In this document: positions 34,440 to 43,357 of the stretch, piece by piece
Numbering within the stretch: the first letter of the stretch is position 1
How the letters are laid out: every line of letters begins with the position of its first letter
Assembly: GCF_019599545.1 (NCBI RefSeq)
Contig: NZ_JAIEZV010000002.1
Location: forward strand, 744,001 to 808,000
Source of the DNA: Halobacillus sp. Nhm2S1
GTDB taxonomy: Bacteria; Bacillota; Bacilli; Bacillales; Halobacillaceae
Length of the DNA stretch: 64,000 bases
Direction: 5' to 3'
Program-made: the position numbers and the translations under genes
The notes under the pieces: model-generated
Databases searched by the model: none
What the model saw: only the letters and a program-made list of their open reading frames with translations
What the model was told of the DNA's origin: nothing

Positions 34440-34806
34440 TTTGCCATGAGAGATTCTCAAACCACTTCTGAATAATCGGCTCGTATGATTGAGGAAAGTG
34501 GATCATTAGAACCCTCCCACAGGAAGTAAAAGCTTGATCCAGAGCGCTTTGCACCTCTAACAGTTGAATAGTGGGAGCCTAACTTCGTACAGGGATTCGT
34601 TTCTTTCTTACATCGAAAGGGGTGGTTGGGAAGCTGCGAGACTCCCGCGGGAATGGATTGACTGGCAAGACCCCACAGTGCGAAAGCACGAGGAGGCTTG
34701 CCGTCATCCCCGCAGGAAAGCGAGTAGATTCCCGACCACCCCTTACTCGCAACAAGGCAACGAACCCCGGAAACATCTCTAAATCAAGTCTTCCACAATC
34801 CTGCCA
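34440..34806. repeat. Composite intergenic repeat (copy 3)
   Basis: The left part (to ~34530) matches the connector of copy 2. The long unit (34532-34806) begins AGCTTGATCCAGAGCGCTTT and carries GGGGTGGTTGGGAAGCTGCG, then GAGACTCCCGCGGGA. It holds an extra hairpin (GGCAAG...GTGCGAAAGCAC...CTTGCC, 34671-34705), then CCCGACCACCCC and the tail AAGTCTTCCACAATCCTGCC. It lies between the small membrane gene and the convergent DCC gene. Confidence 0.82.
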
Positions 34807-34817
34807 TTTACCATAAT

Positions 34818-34844
34818 AAAAACCCTCGTTGATGAGGGTTTTTA
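34818..34844. terminator. Bidirectional terminator upstream of the DCC gene stop
   Basis: AAAAACCCTC pairs with GAGGGTTTTT around a six-base loop. Confidence 0.85.
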
Positions 34845-35213
34845 TGCGTATCTGGGAAGGTCGTAGCGGCCGAACCATTGGTGTCTGTGATCAGAAAACC
34901 AGCGATACAACGGGGACCCAATCCGGTCGACTCCCGGGATTGAGAGAAGAATGCCGATCACAGTGAATAAAGGCAGAGAAAGAAGTAGTTTCCGAATGGT
35001 TTCAAAACCTTGTTTCACTTCTCCTTCTTTTGTAAGCATATGAATCTCATCCAGCGTATTCCGGCCTTCCAAGTAAGGGTACTTCCCCGTTCCTTCTGTC
35101 TCCTGGACAGCTACCCATTTAATTTGGTGAAGCCAATCGAACGTTCGGAACGTTTTCTTCACATAAAAACAAAATGGACATTGTGCGTCATAAAAAACAA
35201 TATGTTTTTTCAT
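34842..35213 (-). CDS. DCC-family thiol-disulfide oxidoreductase (DUF393)
   Basis: 123 residues from ATG 35213, with AAAGGAG ten bases upstream. The GTG at 35225 lies in that site. The motif FYDAQCPFC is the DxxCxxC hallmark; the family resembles thioredoxins in the N-terminal third. There is a hydrophobic stretch (LLSLPLFTVIGILLSIPG) in the C-terminal half. The redox partner is unknown. It directly follows pabB(C) by 21 bases but has its own ribosome site. Confidence 0.82.
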   Translation of the reverse strand: MKKHIVFYDAQCPFCFYVKKTFRTFDWLHQIKWVAVQETEGTGKYPYLEGRNTLDEIHMLTKEGEVKQGFETIRKLLLSLPLFTVIGILLSIPGVDRIGSPLYRWFSDHRHQWFGRYDLPRYA

Positions 35214-35234
35214 AAGACCAAACACTCCTTTGAT

Positions 35235-36980
35235 TTATTGAGCGTTCTCCTGGAGTTCAACCTTCACCCAGCCTCTAACAGCGTTAATCATCCATATTTC
35301 ATCGAACTTGTGGATATCCTCTTTATAAAGAACCTTTTCTTTCAGTTTTCCACACCTTAATAAATCTTTCCTGTACGTTCCCGAGAGTAATCCACAATCA
35401 ACAGGAGGCGTATAGTATTGACCGTTAAAATGTACGACGAGATTAGCTATGGTGAATTCCGTCAACTCACCTCTTCGATTCCATAGCAACGTCGCTTCCG
35501 CTTCTTCGGATTGATGACGTTGATAGACTTCCCGATGAGTGGTTTTATGAAACAGAAAAGGATCCTCTTCGTTTACTGGATTTTCAGATAATGTGCCTGT
35601 AACACAAGAAGCGCATGGTGTTAAACCATGGACTTCTAGTTCAGCTTTCCCTTCTTCGTCAACAAGCATGCGTGTTTTATAGAGTCCACTTGGATAAGCG
35701 GCCGTTACTTGAGAGCATTTATCTTCTAAATCATTTCTTTTAATGGGATAAGCGAAATACGAAGCCGATGCCATGATTCGGTCCAGGTGATCATCGAGTA
35801 AATCAATCGTGCCATTTTCAAGCTTCATTGTCTCCAAAAGTTGAAATTTAGGCCGATCTTCTGTGAGAAGGCGCGCCTTCGTCTTCAATTCCTCAAACTC
35901 TCCCTCTGAAGTGGAGTCCCATGTAATGCCTCCACCTGTACCATAAACAGCTTTTTCTTGTTTTTGATCAATCATCACTGTTCGAATAGGGACATTGAAA
36001 ACGGCTTCTTTATCCGGCGTCATATAACCGATGGCGCCGCAATACACCTCGCGTGGCGAGTCTTCTAATCTTTGAATGTATTCCATGGTCCTCACTTTTG
36101 GAGCTCCTGTAATCGAGCCACACGGAAACAATGCTTGAAATAATTCGTACATCGTGTAATTCTCCGGTAAACGGCCTACCACCGTCGAAGTCATCTGGTG
36201 GACTGTCGGATAAGTTTCCACTTCGAACAGATTGGGGACTTGGACACTCCCAGGCACAGCGATTCTGCCTAGATCATTCCTCAACAAATCGACAATCATG
36301 AGGTTCTCGGACCGTTCCTTTTCTGATGACTGAAGATGCCGGCGCATGGATACATCCTCTTCGCCATGACGTCCTCTTGCTGCTGTACCTTTCATCGGCT
36401 TTGTTTTCAATTGGTTTCCATCGACTCGGAAAAACAATTCTGGAGAAGCAGACAGAATCCGCCTTTCTCCCATGTTTAAGTAGGCACTATAGGAGGACTG
36501 CTGATTTCTCACAAGCTTTCTATAAAAAGAGTAATCATCCCCCGAGAAAGAGGCTTCCATTCTGGTTGTAAAGTTCACCTGATACGTATCGCCCCGTTCA
36601 ATTCCCACTTTCACTTCTTCTATCCCTTTTTGATAGGAAGCATAATCCCCACGCAACTCCCAGTCTGATACTTGAAATGTCTCAGAACCTTCATTTTCCC
36701 AATCTGATTGGAATCTATCGAACACCCCGAACCACACAAGTGGCCATTCTGGATGAGAATGAACACGAAGGGCGTGATCAAAAGCAGAGGCAGCTTCATA
36801 GGATACATAACCAGCTACATAGTAACCCTCGTCGAGCCATTCTTCCACTCGGTTGAAAACTGACTTTACCTCGGTCAATTCATCAGTGGTAAGGACCTCA
36901 ACCGGGTGTTGAAACACTTTTGGATCCCGATTCCCCTGAGCATTTGAGAATTCAAATTGCAAAAAAGGTGAGGATGTCAT
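35235..36980 (-). CDS. pabB: Aminodeoxychorismate synthase component I fused to aminodeoxychorismate lyase-like domain
   Basis: 581 residues. Residues 1 to ~350 are PabB: chorismate-binding signatures FRVDGNQLKTKPMKGTAARG, ENLMIVDLLRNDLGR and PCGSITGAPKVRTMEYI (the Lys gives the covalent-intermediate type site, PIKGT-like PMKGT). Residues ~370-580 are a class IV aminotransferase (PabC-like) domain with LLWNRRGELTEFTIANLVV and GLLSGTYRKDLL. Together they would turn chorismate plus ammonia into p-aminobenzoate for folate. It overlaps pabA by four bases (ATGA). A PLP lysine was not clearly assigned, so lyase activity is likely but not certain. Confidence 0.88.
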   Translation of the reverse strand: MTSSPFLQFEFSNAQGNRDPKVFQHPVEVLTTDELTEVKSVFNRVEEWLDEGYYVAGYVSYEAASAFDHALRVHSHPEWPLVWFGVFDRFQSDWENEGSETFQVSDWELRGDYASYQKGIEEVKVGIERGDTYQVNFTTRMEASFSGDDYSFYRKLVRNQQSSYSAYLNMGERRILSASPELFFRVDGNQLKTKPMKGTAARGRHGEEDVSMRRHLQSSEKERSENLMIVDLLRNDLGRIAVPGSVQVPNLFEVETYPTVHQMTSTVVGRLPENYTMYELFQALFPCGSITGAPKVRTMEYIQRLEDSPREVYCGAIGYMTPDKEAVFNVPIRTVMIDQKQEKAVYGTGGGITWDSTSEGEFEELKTKARLLTEDRPKFQLLETMKLENGTIDLLDDHLDRIMASASYFAYPIKRNDLEDKCSQVTAAYPSGLYKTRMLVDEEGKAELEVHGLTPCASCVTGTLSENPVNEEDPFLFHKTTHREVYQRHQSEEAEATLLWNRRGELTEFTIANLVVHFNGQYYTPPVDCGLLSGTYRKDLLRCGKLKEKVLYKEDIHKFDEIWMINAVRGWVKVELQENAQ

Positions 36981-37582
36981 ACGCCCACTCCCTCTCTTCT
37001 GCTTGCCTTGTATCGAACAGCCCGGTCATAAAAGTTTTGAAGCAGATCATACCCGTACTCCGTCATTATCGACTCAGGATGAAATTGTATGCCTTCCATC
37101 ATTTTGTCCCGGTGGCGCACCCCCATAATGACACCATCTTCAGAAAGGGCAGTAACTTCGAGCTTTTCCGGTAATGAACGGAAATCTGCCTGAAGAGAAT
37201 GGTAACGGGTGACTTGAAATGATCCGGGGAGGTTACAAAACATGATCCGACCATCATTCGTAATGGTTGTCACTTTCCCGTGCATAGGTTGGTTGCATTT
37301 GACGACGAAACCCCCAAAATGTTCGACCATCAGCTGGTGGCCGAGACAAATGCCTAATAAGGGGATTTCTCCACCAAAATGGTGCAGGACATCCTTACAG
37401 ATCCCTGATTCCTCCGGCCTCCCTGGTCCTGGAGATAAGACAATAAGGCTGGGTTCGAGCGAACGAATCTCTTCAATCTGCCATTCGTCGTTCCGTTTCA
37501 CCACCACTTCTGAATCCATCTGTTTAAAATATTGCGCTAAATTATAGGTGAATGAATCATAGTTATCAATGATTATAATCAT
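36977..37582 (-). CDS. pabA: Glutamine amidotransferase component of ADC/anthranilate synthase
   Basis: 201 residues from ATG 37582, with AAAGGTG upstream. Class I amidotransferase: IDNYDSFTYNL, LSPGPGRPEESG, nucleophile Cys in GICLGHQ, and HPES for the His/Glu pair. It supplies ammonia to PabB. In Bacilli this subunit often serves both folate and tryptophan synthesis. A TATAAT on the minus strand at 37618-37623 is its probable -10. Confidence 0.9.
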   Translation of the reverse strand: MIIIIDNYDSFTYNLAQYFKQMDSEVVVKRNDEWQIEEIRSLEPSLIVLSPGPGRPEESGICKDVLHHFGGEIPLLGICLGHQLMVEHFGGFVVKCNQPMHGKVTTITNDGRIMFCNLPGSFQVTRYHSLQADFRSLPEKLEVTALSEDGVIMGVRHRDKMMEGIQFHPESIMTEYGYDLLQNFYDRAVRYKASRREGVGV

Positions 37583-37761
37583 AGTTGCGGACACCTTTCA
37601 TCCTTAAATATATGTCTATTATACTACCGCGCACCAGGTTTTCCATAGATGATAAGAATGGAAAATCATCACTTTGTAGTGCTTCAAAGGAAAAAAGAAT
37701 CGAAAATATCAGTCTCATATATTAGAATATATAGAAAGATCTCGTCGTTAGGGTGACTGCC

Positions 37762-39117
37762 ATGATATCGGAATTGCTAAAGTCGAAGAGTATATGGATA
37801 AAAATCGTTCTCATATTAATCGGGATGACGATGCCGCTCTGGCTGAGCGTTGAGAGGTCGGGTCTAGCCGCTGTCATCGAGAGACTTCAGGCCGCTCCAG
37901 CAGGGGCTACACTAATGATGGCTGCATTCGGCCTCGTCATGTTAAACACGGTACGAGCCCTCCCCCATTACATCGGGGCCCTTCTTCTCGGAGATGAGCT
38001 CGGAGTGAAGTTGAATCGGCCATGGCTGAAGGTTGCCGTCCCGGTAGTGATCATCCCATTGGTTTATGCCATGATTAACGGGTACAATTCAATCAACTAT
38101 CATTTCGGCGGGCCGGCCATTTTTCTTTTATTATCGATCGCCGTTCTTCATTTTTTAGGAAATGGTCAATTACGCCCAGTATTCAAAGCTTTCATTCTCG
38201 CCCAGTTACTTTTCGGTTTCCAATGGCTGGATACGGTACTTTTCCTAAGCGCTTTCGGATTTGGCGGTGGGGAAATTTCCATGGAAGTGAAAAGAATGGC
38301 CGCGGAGTTAGGGTTCGGAAGTACGTTAAGTTTCTACAGCCTCGTCTTTTTTGCGGTATTCATTGTAAATGCAACCTTCCTTGCCGTGTACTTAACTGTT
38401 GCAGAACAAAAAGCAAAAATGAGACAGGACTTGGATATCGCCCGGCTTGACATGGTAGAGTCACGTTCTGGTAGAGAAGCCCTCCACCTTGTTCATGACT
38501 TAAAAACTCCCTTATCCCTTATGGAGGGACTGAACAGCCTCATTCAAATGAAAACAAAGGACGATGAAATCCTTCAGTACACCAACAAAATTTCTTCTTC
38601 TATTCAAGCAACCAGCGATATGGTTTCTGAAATCTTGTATCACGAGAAGAAGAATTGGTGCACATTGAAAACATTCATCGAATATGTACGCGCAAATAAA
38701 CTTTCAGATTCAGCCACCATCTATGCGTTCGATTTGACCGCCGATGAAAATATTGAAATCTATATTAATAAAATTAGAATGACACGAGCGCTTGTCAATT
38801 TAATTGATAATGCCAGTGATGCCGTCGAAGGAAAAAAAGACGCCAAAGTGACGATCGCTACTAAAGTAGAACAAGCCGGCATACGGATTGGTGTAAAAGA
38901 CAATGGACATGGCATCAGCCAATCCAATATCAATAAAATTTGGAACGCAGGATACAGTACGAAATCCCATCCTGGTGTAGGGCTGACATTCGTTAAAAAT
39001 GTCGTCCAAGAACATGGAGCGGAGCTATCGATTGAAAGCGAACAAGGGGTAGGAACGACATTCTGGATCCATTTACCGAAGGAGAGAGTACGAGATGAAA
39101 ATACTGATTATGGATAA
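37762..39117 (+). CDS. Sensor histidine kinase with multi-helix membrane domain
   Basis: 451 residues from ATG 37762 (AGGGTGA five bases upstream; an in-frame GTG at 37753 overlaps it). The first ~215 residues hold about six hydrophobic helices with no recognised sensor fold. The kinase part has the H-box HLVHDLKTPLS, N-box NLIDNASDAV, and G-boxes DNGHGIS and GVGLTFVKNVV. The 3' end overlaps the response regulator by 23 bases. The signal is unknown; the membrane domain itself may be the sensor. Confidence 0.85.
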   Translation: MISELLKSKSIWIKIVLILIGMTMPLWLSVERSGLAAVIERLQAAPAGATLMMAAFGLVMLNTVRALPHYIGALLLGDELGVKLNRPWLKVAVPVVIIPLVYAMINGYNSINYHFGGPAIFLLLSIAVLHFLGNGQLRPVFKAFILAQLLFGFQWLDTVLFLSAFGFGGGEISMEVKRMAAELGFGSTLSFYSLVFFAVFIVNATFLAVYLTVAEQKAKMRQDLDIARLDMVESRSGREALHLVHDLKTPLSLMEGLNSLIQMKTKDDEILQYTNKISSSIQATSDMVSEILYHEKKNWCTLKTFIEYVRANKLSDSATIYAFDLTADENIEIYINKIRMTRALVNLIDNASDAVEGKKDAKVTIATKVEQAGIRIGVKDNGHGISQSNINKIWNAGYSTKSHPGVGLTFVKNVVQEHGAELSIESEQGVGTTFWIHLPKERVRDENTDYG

Positions 39118-39715
39118 TGATGAATCCTTACGTTACATGCTGACAGAGTTTTGTAAGCATGCCGGGTGGGAATCAGACACAGCAGTGAACGGACGCGAAG
39201 GTGTTGATATGTTTTTAAAAGGAACGTATGACGTCATCCTTGTCGATTATCATATGCCTGAAATGGATGGCCTTCAAACCGTCAGGGAAATTCGAAAACA
39301 CAACACCGTGGTCCCTATTCTCGTGCTGACGGTAGATGAACGGCAGGAAGTGGCTGACCGCTTCTTGGAGGAAGGCGCCACCGACTTTGCCTTAAAACCA
39401 GTAAAAGCTCCTGATCTCATTTCCAGAATCAAGCTTCATGCCCAAATTGCTAATATGAAAAACAAGCAGGAAGATGATGATGATGTATTCACTGCCAAAG
39501 GAATCAGTAAAGGAACATTAAGTTCCATTTCAAATTACTTACAGGAAAATCGCGAGGCCTACCCTGTGGACGTCATTTCAAAGGACATCGGCCTTGCCTA
39601 TCCTACCGTATACCGGTACCTCATGCATTTGCTAGAAGAAGGCAAAGTCAAGCAAGTGGTCAGCCATCAGAAGATCGGGCGACCGAAAAAGCTATACAAG
39701 TGGTATGCCCATTAA
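39095..39715 (+). CDS. Response regulator, CitT/DcuR-like output
   Basis: 206 residues. Receiver at residues 1-120: acidic pair NDES, phospho-Asp in VILVDYHMPEMDG, Thr in VLTVD, Lys in ALKPVKAP. The C-terminal ~65 residues are a winged HTH like that of CitT/DctR (VISKDIGLAYPTVYRYLMHL, then IGRPKKLY). That output class is usually paired with dicarboxylate- or citrate-sensing CitA/DcuS kinases, but the kinase here is not of that type. Cotranscribed with the kinase. Confidence 0.85.
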   Translation: MKILIMDNDESLRYMLTEFCKHAGWESDTAVNGREGVDMFLKGTYDVILVDYHMPEMDGLQTVREIRKHNTVVPILVLTVDERQEVADRFLEEGATDFALKPVKAPDLISRIKLHAQIANMKNKQEDDDDVFTAKGISKGTLSSISNYLQENREAYPVDVISKDIGLAYPTVYRYLMHLLEEGKVKQVVSHQKIGRPKKLYKWYAH

Positions 39716-39720
39716 GTGTC

Positions 39721-39750
39721 CCTCGTGTTCAGGAAGGGTATACCCATAGA
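39721..39750 (+). promoter_or_regulatory. Possible sigma-B promoter of the Bax-inhibitor-like gene
   Basis: GGGTAT (about 39737-39742) is a perfect sigma-B -10 element; GTGTCC fourteen bases upstream is only a weak match to GTTTAA. Confidence 0.3.
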
Positions 39751-39775
39751 AGATGCATAGAGAAGGAGTGGTAAG

Positions 39776-40498
39776 ATGAGATCGGGAAATCCCGTTTTAA
39801 AAGATGATACATTTCAGCGTTCTGCGTCATCAGGAAAGACGATGACCCTGGGCGGTACGACAGCAAAAATAGCCCTCCTGTTTATATTTTTGGTAGGTAC
39901 AGCGGCGTACACATGGTACCAGTACTCACTGGGTGTAGATGTGACACTTATGATGATTATCGGCGCCATTGGAGGGCTTATTTTCGCTTTGATTACTGCC
40001 TTCTTCCCTAAAGCAGCGCCCGTCACTGCTCCAATATACGCAGCGCTCGAAGGTTTCTTCATCGGCGGCATTTCCGCCTTTGTCGAGGGAGCTTATTCGG
40101 GGATTGTCATTCAAGCAGTCAGCTTAACACTCGCCGTGATGGGAGCTTTATTGATTCTTTATGCAACAAGAGTCATAAAGGTCACCAGAAACTTCCGGCT
40201 GATGGTCGTTTCCGCTACGTTAGGTATTTTTCTCGTTTATCTAGTCAACTTCATCCTGAACTTTTTCGGTATGACCGTCCCCTATCTGCATTCCAGCGGT
40301 CCTATCGGAATTGGCATCAGCCTCTTTATCGTGGCCATCGCTGCTTTGAATCTCGTTCTTGATTTTGATTTCATTGAAAAAGGCGTCAACCGTGGCGCGC
40401 CCAAGCACATGGAATGGTACGGAGCTTTCGGCTTAATCGTAACCCTTGTCTGGTTATACATCGAAATTCTCCGTCTTCTTCAAAAACTACGACGCTGA
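39776..40498 (+). CDS. Bax inhibitor-1/YccA-like membrane protein (COG4760)
   Basis: 240 residues: a short cytoplasmic N-terminus and about seven helices (for example IALLFIFLVGTAAYTW and GALLILYATRVIKVT). Typical markers are NPVLKDDTF at the start and DFDFIEKGVNRGAPKHMEWYGAFG near the end, the latter being the conserved acidic and basic cluster. Related proteins act as pH-gated calcium leak channels; activity here is inference. A strong terminator follows. Confidence 0.85.
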   Translation: MRSGNPVLKDDTFQRSASSGKTMTLGGTTAKIALLFIFLVGTAAYTWYQYSLGVDVTLMMIIGAIGGLIFALITAFFPKAAPVTAPIYAALEGFFIGGISAFVEGAYSGIVIQAVSLTLAVMGALLILYATRVIKVTRNFRLMVVSATLGIFLVYLVNFILNFFGMTVPYLHSSGPIGIGISLFIVAIAALNLVLDFDFIEKGVNRGAPKHMEWYGAFGLIVTLVWLYIEILRLLQKLRR

Positions 40499-40504
40499 AC
40501 GATC

Positions 40505-40545
40505 AAAAAGAGAGGGACCGCCTAAATAGGCGGTCCCTCTCTTTT
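40505..40545 (+). terminator. Terminator of the Bax-inhibitor-like gene
   Basis: AAAAGAGAGGGACCGCCT pairs perfectly with AGGCGGTCCCTCTCTTTT around AAAT. Confidence 0.95.
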
Positions 40546-40593
40546 CTTGCTTTATCCAAACTCCTGTGTCTCGAAGGTTCAGCTTTAAGTCCT

Positions 40594-41883
40594 TTACTGC
40601 TCAAAGCCGTGTTGGTTCAGGAAGTCGATGATGCCGTCTACTAGTCCATCCGCAAGAGGCAGGTCAGGGTTTGTGTAGGTGGCTAAGTTTTCATCTCTAT
40701 TCTCAGGAGCTTCCTTCAGCACATGATTCATCCCTTCCACAAGCATGAGTTCCGCCTCTGGCTCTGCTTTTTTCAAAAGCTGTGCTTCTGATTCCGGTAC
40801 TTGAATATCATTCGTACCATTCACAATTAAAGTCGGAACATCCAATTCAGCCAATTGCTCAGCAGGATCGTATGCCATCCATGAAAGGAGAAAAGGTTGG
40901 ACATCTGGAGCAAACACCCCTTGCAGAGACTGGCTGACCTCAGGCACCGTCTTTCCTTCCCGCATTTCCCCAAGGATCGTTTGACTTTCTTTGAACAAGT
41001 CCTCCGGTAAACTGTCACCCAGTTGCTTTTCTAATACATGATCAATAGTCTGACCGGCACCTGCCAAGGAAATGAACGCTTCTGTCGTTTCAGCACCTGC
41101 CGCTATCATTCCGACAAGGGAGCCTTGACTGTGGCCAATCACAGCTATGTTAGTAAAGCGTTTATCATCTTCTAACGTTTCCAGCCACTGCTTAGCATCA
41201 TCAATAAAAACTTCAAATCTCATTTCACTGTTGCCGGTTACAGCATTCATATTTTTGCCTGCGCCTCTTTTATCGTATCTCAAGGAAGCAATCCCTTTGT
41301 CTGCTAAGGATTCCGCCAAAAGTTTGAGACTATTATTGCTTCCTGCACCTTGAGAGTTTCCATTCCGATCCGTCGGTCCTGAACCTGGGATAATTAATGC
41401 AACAGGTTGGGGACCCTCATAATCAGGCAGCAATAATTCGCCATATAATTGTCCTGTAGAAGTTTCGATGGACAAGAACTCCCCCTCTTCTTCCTTCCCT
41501 TCTTTTTCACCTTTTGTCAGTGAAAATGGAAACGTTTGGCCGTTCTGTGTAAAAGTTCCGCTCAATTGCTCTCCATCTAGTTTCCCATCAAACTGAACAG
41601 ACTGACCAGGAAGCGGCATCTGAAAAGAGACATTTCCTTCCTTGGCAGCTATTTCAGTTAATGAAAAATCTGTAACGTTCTGTGCAGGGATCGTGATTGT
41701 CCCTTGCCAATCTTCTCCTGACTTAAAGTCCACCAAAATGCTCAATGGTTGATTGGGGATTTGAATTCCCCCCTCCCAGTGACCTTCCAATTGTTTATTT
41801 GCCTGTCCTTCAGCTTCCTCATTTTTCTCGTTGCAGCCGGTAATTATAAAAAATACAAGACCTATTAAAAATAGCTTCTTCAT
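40594..41883 (-). CDS. Lipoprotein alpha/beta hydrolase
   Basis: 429 residues from ATG 41883, six bases after GGGAGG; the ATG at 41889 touches the site. Lipobox IITGC gives a lipid-anchored Cys. Residues ~35-125 are a beta-rich DUF3887-like or lipocalin-like domain; then comes an alpha/beta hydrolase with GPTDRNGN, nucleophile GHSQGS, acid Asp in NGTNDIQVP and His in GMNHVLKEAP. It probably acts on esters or peptides at the outer membrane face. Substrate unknown. Confidence 0.85.
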   Translation of the reverse strand: MKKLFLIGLVFFIITGCNEKNEEAEGQANKQLEGHWEGGIQIPNQPLSILVDFKSGEDWQGTITIPAQNVTDFSLTEIAAKEGNVSFQMPLPGQSVQFDGKLDGEQLSGTFTQNGQTFPFSLTKGEKEGKEEEGEFLSIETSTGQLYGELLLPDYEGPQPVALIIPGSGPTDRNGNSQGAGSNNSLKLLAESLADKGIASLRYDKRGAGKNMNAVTGNSEMRFEVFIDDAKQWLETLEDDKRFTNIAVIGHSQGSLVGMIAAGAETTEAFISLAGAGQTIDHVLEKQLGDSLPEDLFKESQTILGEMREGKTVPEVSQSLQGVFAPDVQPFLLSWMAYDPAEQLAELDVPTLIVNGTNDIQVPESEAQLLKKAEPEAELMLVEGMNHVLKEAPENRDENLATYTNPDLPLADGLVDGIIDFLNQHGFEQ

Positions 41884-41982
41884 CGTCATCCTCCCTCACA
41901 TCTACCATTTTACAAGAGATGAAGGAAATTTATAACAAAATGACAGCAAACCATTTCATTTGTTTTGGGTGATCGCCCTTCA

Positions 41983-42012
41983 CAAAAACACTCCGCCAAT
42001 AGTGACGGAGTG
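41983..42012 (-). terminator. Terminator of the MFS permease gene
   Basis: On the minus strand CACTCCG pairs with CGGAGTG, followed by TTTTTG. Confidence 0.82.
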
Positions 42013-42019
42013 CTTACAT

Positions 42020-43192
42020 CTAGGCTTGAGTCTGACTTGACTTCTTACTATTCAGGAAGAACGTTGTTATGAACATAAGAGCAAGGAATACAATGACGAT
42101 ACTGAAACCACCGGCCATTCCGAAAGCTTCAGAAGCTAATCCGACAATGTAACCCGCAATACCACCGCCGATTCCTGCAGCGATATAAATGAGTCCAAGC
42201 GCTGAACCACCTGTTTTAGATAACTGAGTACCAAACGCTGTCGCGGTCGGGAACAATGTTGAGAAAAATAATCCTGCCCCAGCGAACAAGTAAGGGAAAT
42301 TCTCAGCGACTAGGAAACTGGCTCCTACCATCAACAAAGCGCCGGCAGAAAACGTAATTAAAATGATCCGCTCATTGATCCAATTGGTTAAATAGGCGAC
42401 ACCAAGTCGTCCTGCCATGAAGAAGATGGAGAAGACAGACAGAATGGTGGCTACCATGTCCTCTTTATCCGCCGTTGAAATGCCGCCCAGATCAAGCGAC
42501 TTCAAATACGTCGGGAAGAAATTCATGAATGATACTTCCGCAGACACTTGGAAGACAAGAAAGATCATGAGAAAAACAAACTGAGCGTCTTTCAACATAG
42601 GGATGAATGCTTTCAGATCGATTTTTTCTGCTTTCCCTGATGGAAAAGCTACGCTTGTAATATAAATGATCACAGCAACTAAACTGACGGCAATTCCTAT
42701 ATAAAAATAACGCCACGACGCAAATTGGAACATGTAGTTTAAAAACTGTGGAAATAGCACCATTCCTAATCCGTAAACACCCATGGCAAGGTTGAACATC
42801 TGATTTTGCTTTTTCGGGTATGCCGCAGGAACGATTGCATTGGAAGCGACACCGAGTGCCCCTAAACCGAACCCGACAATCATATAGAATCCTAAGAAGA
42901 ACATAATATTAGGTGCAAGACCTGTTCCGAGGAAACCAAGCCCCATGATGATAGACCCGATGATCGTCATCGTTCGCAAGCCTTTTTTATCGGTGTAGTA
43001 GCCAATGAGAACACTGGCAAGAGTGAATCCGAGTTGGAAAATAAGAACGACCAGCCCGAATTGGCTCATATCGAGTCCCAGATCCTTTTCTACTTGATCC
43101 AGTACTATTCCTTTTGTATTGGTTACACCACCCGAAATAAATTGGGTGAACATAAGAATAATTAATGCATGTATACTTTTTCCCTTTGTCAT
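42020..43192 (-). CDS. MFS transporter, sugar/organic-anion permease type
   Basis: 390 residues, twelve helices. Motif GYYTDKKGLRTM follows helix 2. The N-terminus FTQFISGGVTNTKGIVLDQVEKDLGLD is like the FucP/GlcP-type hexose permease group (FHS). The substrate is unknown. Upstream at 43277-43292 the sequence TGTAAACGTTTTTTCA resembles a cre with one extra base, which would suit a carbon-controlled permease. Confidence 0.8.
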   Translation of the reverse strand: MTKGKSIHALIILMFTQFISGGVTNTKGIVLDQVEKDLGLDMSQFGLVVLIFQLGFTLASVLIGYYTDKKGLRTMTIIGSIIMGLGFLGTGLAPNIMFFLGFYMIVGFGLGALGVASNAIVPAAYPKKQNQMFNLAMGVYGLGMVLFPQFLNYMFQFASWRYFYIGIAVSLVAVIIYITSVAFPSGKAEKIDLKAFIPMLKDAQFVFLMIFLVFQVSAEVSFMNFFPTYLKSLDLGGISTADKEDMVATILSVFSIFFMAGRLGVAYLTNWINERIILITFSAGALLMVGASFLVAENFPYLFAGAGLFFSTLFPTATAFGTQLSKTGGSALGLIYIAAGIGGGIAGYIVGLASEAFGMAGGFSIVIVFLALMFITTFFLNSKKSSQTQA

Positions 43193-43357
43193 TTGGGTAC
43201 CTCCTGAAACGTGATTTATATTTCGAACGTTTTCAGGAGATTCCCCGCTGATTTATAGCTGAAACTGTCTTTTTTCATGTAAACGTTTTTTCATGAAAAT
43301 TTTTTTCTTCCCTCTATTTTACCGTATGCTACTGTTTTATCCTCCACATATTTCAAT

